A DNA stretch of 64,000 nucleotides from Alcanivorax sp. DP30. GTDB taxonomy: Bacteria; Pseudomonadota; Gammaproteobacteria; Pseudomonadales; Alcanivoracaceae. Under the pieces are notes generated by a model. That model worked only from the letters and a program-made list of their open reading frames with translations, made no database searches and was not told the origin of the DNA. Below are positions 59,892 to 64,000 of this stretch, piece by piece. Position numbers and translations under genes: made by a program. The stretch spans positions 334,858 through 398,857 of the forward strand of contig NZ_WTUY01000004.1 of assembly GCF_009882945.1 (NCBI RefSeq). The letters are read 5' to 3'. Each line of letters starts with the position of its first letter. The first letter of the stretch is position 1.

Positions 59892-59920
59892 CAAAAAGCC
59901 CCTCGAAGAGGGGCTTTTTG
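59892..59920. terminator. terminator after thiG
   Basis: CAAAAAGCCCCTC-GAA-GAGGGGCTTTTTG, perfect, with runs on both strands, 25 bases after the stop. The core matches the rpoH terminator. Confidence 0.93.
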
Positions 59921-60181
59921 TTGGGCTCTCTGCGGCTGCTGACGCCTGGCACCATGGATAGACTCTGCAGAAGCCATGCTTGCAGGCAAGCACCCGCAGC
60001 AACAACCTGAACCGGCCTCCCGAGAAACGGGCAAAAAAAAGGCACTGTCCGGGGGAGGAGTCAGTGCCAGGGGTAAGTATTGGGGAAGAATAATCTTCAA
60101 GAGCGATCATCCCCCAGCGTCCATGAACAGCACGTGAACACGCCTCCTCGCCGCTTTCTGCTACAATCACGCCCCAATTCC

Positions 60182-60916
60182 ATGACAGCTCCCATTGCCA
60201 TGCTCGATTTCATCAAACAGGACAAAGACCCGGAAACCGGCAAGGTCATGCGCAAGGTGCGCAGCTTTGTGCTCCGCGAAGGCCGACTGACCACCGGGCA
60301 GCGCAATGCCCTGGATAACCTCTGGCCCACCTTTGGCCTGGAGCGGGATCAGGGCATGCTGGATCCCATGGCAGTATTCGGCCGCGATGCGGACCGGGTG
60401 CTGGAAATCGGCTACGGCATGGGGCAATCCCTGGCCGCCATGGCGGCAGCGGACCCGGACAAGGACTTCATCGGCATCGAAGTGCACCGCCCGGGAGTCG
60501 GCGCCCTGCTGATGGAAATCGAGCAACTGGGTCTCAGCAACCTGCGCAGTTACTGTGATGATGCGGTGGAGATTCTCGAGCTATGCATCCCGGACAACAG
60601 CCTCTCCCGCGTGCAGCTGTATTTTCCTGACCCCTGGCACAAGAAAAAGCATCACAAGCGCCGTATCGTCCAACCGGCCTGGGTACAGCGGGTACACCAG
60701 AAGCTCAAATCCGGCGGCGTGCTGCATATGGCCACCGACTGGGAAAACTATGCCGAACACATGATGGAAGTGATGAACCCGGAGGAAGGCTTCATCAATC
60801 TGGCGGGCCCCGGCCAGTTCTCACCGCGCCCCGACTGGCGTCCGGAAACCAAATTTGAACGCCGCGGCGAAAAACTCGGGCACGGGGTCTGGGATTTGTT
60901 GTTCGAGAAAGACTGA
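60182..60916 (+). CDS. trmB: tRNA (guanine-46-N7)-methyltransferase TrmB
   Basis: A 244-residue SAM methyltransferase. Motif I is [16 protein letters not shown], and the active-site block is [20 protein letters not shown], diagnostic of Trm[19 protein letters not shown] follows. It methylates G46 of tRNAs. Two starts are possible: ATG 60182 ([10 protein letters not shown]) or 60200 (MLDFIKQD); neither has a strong ribosome site. A degenerate repeat copy (60918-60992) follows. Confidence 0.93.
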   Translation: MTAPIAMLDFIKQDKDPETGKVMRKVRSFVLREGRLTTGQRNALDNLWPTFGLERDQGMLDPMAVFGRDADRVLEIGYGMGQSLAAMAAADPDKDFIGIEVHRPGVGALLMEIEQLGLSNLRSYCDDAVEILELCIPDNSLSRVQLYFPDPWHKKKHHKRRIVQPAWVQRVHQKLKSGGVLHMATDWENYAEHMMEVMNPEEGFINLAGPGQFSPRPDWRPETKFERRGEKLGHGVWDLLFEKD

Positions 60917-61048
60917 GCGGCAAGCTTCAAGTTAAAAGGCGCGGGCGAAGCTTCCCTGGACTAAAACGCATCTCCCGCGCTTTCAACTGACTTACTGAAC
61001 GAAAGCCCCTGCACTTTCGCAACAACGATAGAGCAAGAGGCAGATCAA

Positions 61049-61675
61049 TTAACGAAAATACCCTTCCAGGCCAAGGCTGAAACTGTTGTACTCCAGCTCC
61101 TCGCCCTCTTCATCTTCGAAGCTGTACAACGAATACCCCACAACAAAAGCAGCTTTGTCCTCGTTGAACTTTGCCTTGCCCCGAAGCCCATAAAAGAAAT
61201 CACGGCCATTGCTTGAATCACTATAGCTGCCGTAGGTGTTTTTAATGCTGATATCTCCATCCCAGCTCTGCAGACCCAGCGTTCCACCCAGTGAAAAGGT
61301 CTTGTTAATCGGGTACATAAGGTCAACAGCCAGGTAGGCGCCATCCGCATCAACCTTGTACTCGCTTGCTTTTACACCGCTGAAAAATACTTCTCCATCC
61401 TGATTGCCAAAAGTTCGGTAACCCAGACGGACACTTGATGCAGCACCAAAGGCATAACCCAAATAGAAACCTGTACCAGTACCTGCACCCTCATCGTCCA
61501 CTGAGAAGCCGGGCCCTGAACGATTCAGGAGAGCATCCTCCAGCTCATCGCCATAGTTACTTTTATCTTTTACAAACTCCGCCCCAACCATAAATGCGCC
61601 TTTGCGCTGTTCTTCAGCAGAAAAAACATTTCCCGCCGCCAGCATGGCCACGCCCATCACCAGAATTCGTTTCAT
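61049..61675 (-). CDS. outer-membrane beta-barrel protein, paralog A
   Basis: 208 residues from ATG 61675 behind GGGGGAA. The signal peptide is about 1-19 (AAGNVFSA). The remainder alternates hydrophobic and polar residues as short strands, ending in the aromatic EGYFR tail. Segments YLAVDLMYPINKTFSLGGTLGLQSWDGDI and FYGLRGKAKFNEDKAAFVVGYSLYSFE parallel the next gene closely. An eight-stranded OmpW/opacity-like porin is the likely fold. The function is unknown. Confidence 0.75.
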   Translation of the reverse strand: MKRILVMGVAMLAAGNVFSAEEQRKGAFMVGAEFVKDKSNYGDELEDALLNRSGPGFSVDDEGAGTGTGFYLGYAFGAASSVRLGYRTFGNQDGEVFFSGVKASEYKVDADGAYLAVDLMYPINKTFSLGGTLGLQSWDGDISIKNTYGSYSDSSNGRDFFYGLRGKAKFNEDKAAFVVGYSLYSFEDEEGEELEYNSFSLGLEGYFR

Positions 61676-61880
61676 TGATTCCCCCCAGCCGTTGGTAAAA
61701 CCAGGCGGACTACTACTTAAGACCAGCAAGTAAATCTCGAATGTCAGTTTTGAGACATAGCCTACAGAGATGTCAGAGATCTCTTACAGGGAGCACTCAG
61801 TAATGCGACTGCTTCTCGCACTTTTTCGCATTGTTGATAAGCAGGCACCAGAATGATGCCTGCCAGGATTCTTCCAGCAC

Positions 61881-62480
61881 TTAAAGAAAAAACTCTACAC
61901 CAACAGAAATCGGCGTGTATTCCAGGTCAGAACCATCCAGCTCGAAGCTGTAACGATTGATGGACATGGTCAGTGCGCCGGTCTGATCCTGGAACAGCAT
62001 CTTGCCGATGACACCAAAGAAAAGATCATTACCGTCTTCGCTGTCGCCATAGCCCTCAACGTCCAGATCAATTTCCCAGTCCTGCAACCCCAGAGTTCCC
62101 CCCAGATAGAAGGTATCGCTGACCGGAAACAGCAAATCCAGGGCAGCGTAGATACCATCTGCATCCAGCTCCGCCGTCGCAGTACCCGGAAGACCGACTA
62201 CGCCCACCTCTGCGGATTGCTGACCGAACTTCCGATAGCCCACCCGAAAGCTGGAAGCCTCCATGAAGCCCAGACCCGCATGAATATCCAGCCCCACCGC
62301 CAAACCGGTATCATCGTCCACATCAAAACCCAGACCAGCAAGATCATCATCAAGCTCATCCGCAAAGTTGCTGGTATCAACGGACAATGCACCACCCAGA
62401 ATAAAATGCGGCGCCCCCTCTTCCGCCTGGGCCAACCCAACTGACATCAGCAATGCTCCTGCAATCGCGATTTTTTTCAT
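61881..62480 (-). CDS. outer-membrane beta-barrel protein, paralog B
   Basis: A 199-residue protein with a signal peptide 1-19 (GLAQA) and a barrel pattern ending in the aromatic GVEFFL. It shares with its downstream neighbour a common order of segments: RVGYRKFGQQ against RLGYRTFGNQ, and YAALDLLFPVSDTFYLGGTLGLQDWEI against YLAVDLMYPINKTF. The two are tandem duplicates, separated by about 205 bases with no gene. It is strongly acidic in loops (DELDDDLAGLGFDVDDD), as common in marine bacteria. Confidence 0.77.
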   Translation of the reverse strand: MKKIAIAGALLMSVGLAQAEEGAPHFILGGALSVDTSNFADELDDDLAGLGFDVDDDTGLAVGLDIHAGLGFMEASSFRVGYRKFGQQSAEVGVVGLPGTATAELDADGIYAALDLLFPVSDTFYLGGTLGLQDWEIDLDVEGYGDSEDGNDLFFGVIGKMLFQDQTGALTMSINRYSFELDGSDLEYTPISVGVEFFL

Positions 62481-62592
62481 CTTTTTCCTTCCCTGTTTTG
62501 GTTTCGAAACAGCATCAATATTATCGTCGGTCAGTATAGAAACACAGACCGGTGTCCATGCCTGGACAATTGAACGGCTACCTGCCGCTCAC

Positions 62593-63894
62593 TCACACAT
62601 CCCTCAATGACACCGCGCTGAGCACCCCGACCGCCCCCATGACGCCCAACACAAGTAACGCCCAGTCATTACCCAGGGTCGCCACCCCCGCACTCATGGC
62701 ACCTACTGCCAACAGCAGCACACCAATCACCGTATTACTGACGGAGGTGTAATCCGTGCGTTTGGTGCCACCGGCCATGTCCACCAGATAGGTTTTGCGT
62801 CCGATACGGATTCCCGCATGGGCGATCGCCAATACGAAATAGGCGATGGGGAACAACCAGTGCAGCCAGGACACGGTCGGCCCCCAAAGGGCAAATGCAC
62901 CGGCCAGCACACAGATCACGGCAGCCAGGCCGCCCCCGAGAATCATCACGTTGCGGCTGGAGGTATCGGCCATATAGCCCCAGACCGTGGCACTGACCGT
63001 GCTGGCCAGACTGGAAGCCAGCACAAAACTGCCCAGCAGCAGGGGCAGGGAGGATTGGTCTTGCGCCAGCAGCACCAGAAACGGGGACGCCAGGGACGAG
63101 GACATCAACAACGCCCGGGTAATAACGAAACGGCGAAACGGCGCATCCGTTTTCAACAATCGCAGACTGCCGATCGCTTCTCGGAAGGCATTATGGCCAC
63201 CCTCGCTGGCACCGGGGTATTCATCCACGGTGAAAAACACCCAGGCCGCCGCCAGCCAGGCGCCCCCGGCCCCGGCCAGCAAGGCGGTGTAAAATCCCCG
63301 GCTCGGGTCATCGTCACCCTGAAAGATCACCAGGGACAACGTGAAGGTAATCGCTCCGGACAAGGTCGCCGACAAACCAGTAAGCCGACCGCGGCGGGAC
63401 TTGGGAATACACTTCCCCTGCACATCTTTCATGGCCACAGAACAGAATCCGCGGCTGATGCTGAACAGGATTAACAGGCCAATGATAGCCAGGCCCGCCT
63501 GCATGCCGTCCAGCCACCACACCGCCACGGCCATGCCCAGCACCGCCAGCCCCTGCAAGGCAGAGCCCAGCACCCAAAAGCCCTTGCGCACCGGATAGCG
63601 GCGAACCAGGGCACCGATCATCAATTGCGGAATCAGTGATCCAGACTCCCGAATGGGCACCAGAAACCCGGCCAGCCAGGCCGGCGCGCCCACTGCGGTG
63701 ATCAACCAGGCCAATACGGTTTTGGGGTTGATCAGCAGATCGCCGATCTTGGTCAGGGCATTGGCAGTGATGATTCGGAAAAAATTCCCCGGCACTTCCC
63801 GGCAGGCGTCCTCGCTGATGTCCGTGCAGGTTCGGGCATCCTCATCATTGGCCACCTGGGCGTACAGCTTGTCCAGTAATTCCCGATTTGCCAT
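62593..63894 (-). CDS. MFS transporter
   Basis: A 433-residue protein with twelve or so spans, in two halves around a cytoplasmic loop (DEYPGASEGGHNAFREAIGSLRLL). A soluble N-terminal tail of about 45 residues is unusual (DEDARTCTDISEDACREVPGNFF) and precedes ALTKIGDLLINPKTVL. MFS motif A is weakly present as RRYPVRKGFW. No substrate is predicted. It is divergent from the gene starting at 63985. Confidence 0.83.
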   Translation of the reverse strand: MANRELLDKLYAQVANDEDARTCTDISEDACREVPGNFFRIITANALTKIGDLLINPKTVLAWLITAVGAPAWLAGFLVPIRESGSLIPQLMIGALVRRYPVRKGFWVLGSALQGLAVLGMAVAVWWLDGMQAGLAIIGLLILFSISRGFCSVAMKDVQGKCIPKSRRGRLTGLSATLSGAITFTLSLVIFQGDDDPSRGFYTALLAGAGGAWLAAAWVFFTVDEYPGASEGGHNAFREAIGSLRLLKTDAPFRRFVITRALLMSSSLASPFLVLLAQDQSSLPLLLGSFVLASSLASTVSATVWGYMADTSSRNVMILGGGLAAVICVLAGAFALWGPTVSWLHWLFPIAYFVLAIAHAGIRIGRKTYLVDMAGGTKRTDYTSVSNTVIGVLLLAVGAMSAGVATLGNDWALLVLGVMGAVGVLSAVSLRDV

Positions 63895-63984
63895 TCTTCA
63901 CCTGTTTCTGATCATCTTTTGATCACTTCTTCACTTGCCCACGCCTAGCGTGGGAGGCATCTATTACGAAGGAGGGAAACGCGT

Positions 63985-64000
63985 ATGTACAGGATCTACT
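63985..64000 (+). CDS. start of an unidentified gene (runs off the window)
   Basis: ATG at 63985, nine bases after AAGGAGGG, gives MYRIY before the window ends. The ribosome site is strong and the location is right for a gene divergent from the MFS transporter, but five residues do not identify it. Confidence 0.4.

Overview
The window is a chromosomal stretch of a moderately GC-rich marine gammaproteobacterium. The gene content points to an Alcanivorax-like hydrocarbon degrader: an AlmA-type long-chain-alkane monooxygenase, a FadL-type outer-membrane importer, two membrane-bound desaturase/hydroxylases, a second flavin monooxygenase operon, five AraC-type regulators beside lipid genes, and a fused glucosylglycerol-phosphate synthase/phosphatase typical of salt-tolerant bacteria. 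The order rsmD - two M16 peptidases / ftsY-ftsE-ftsX-rpoH - thiS-thiG - trmB resembles Pseudomonas. Genus assignment is inference; no rRNA is present.

Layout. 1-4.9 kb: acyl-CoA dehydrogenase (cut by the edge), SDR, Nudix hydrolase, AraC regulator divergent from a fatty-acid desaturase, rsuA. 5-10.7 kb: rep helicase, YqaA-like membrane protein, ggpPS. 10.7-12.3 kb: an AT-richer island of two unknown genes, each ending in an attC-like site, which reads as a small integron-cassette cluster without an integrase. 12.6-18.1 kb: two c5-type cytochromes and a response regulator / FecR-LysM / CHASE2-kinase operon. 18.2-26.4 kb: SMR exporter, tRNA-Arg(CCG), and the alkane/lipid cluster (AraC, desaturase-like hydroxylase, alpha/beta hydrolase, almA, AraC, fadL). 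26.4-32.7 kb: Fur-box-preceded PepSY operon, two unknown coupled genes, small lipoprotein, lipase-like hydrolase, methyltransferase. 33.5-42.9 kb: five-gene FMO/SBF/epimerase/SDR/TauE operon with a divergent AraC regulator, metY, crotonase, AraC, Mpo1-like protein. 43-50 kb: CBS protein, a large membrane AAA ATPase overlapping an MscS-type channel gene, a PF10118 protein, and a sensor/diguanylate cyclase pair. 50-61 kb: the conserved housekeeping block with a perfect CIRCE element in front of rpoH. 61-64 kb: two related small beta-barrel proteins, an MFS transporter and the start of another gene.

Three structures stand out: (i) the membrane AAA ATPase/MscS pair, a possible ATP-controlled channel; (ii) the attC-bounded cassette pair; (iii) a dispersed inverted-repeat family (AGCTTGTAGCTTGCAGC-like ends), one copy of which lies in frame inside the signal-peptide coding region of an M16-family lipoprotein. 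The CIRCE site implies HrcA control of the heat-shock sigma factor. No IS element, CRISPR array, rRNA or phage was seen.
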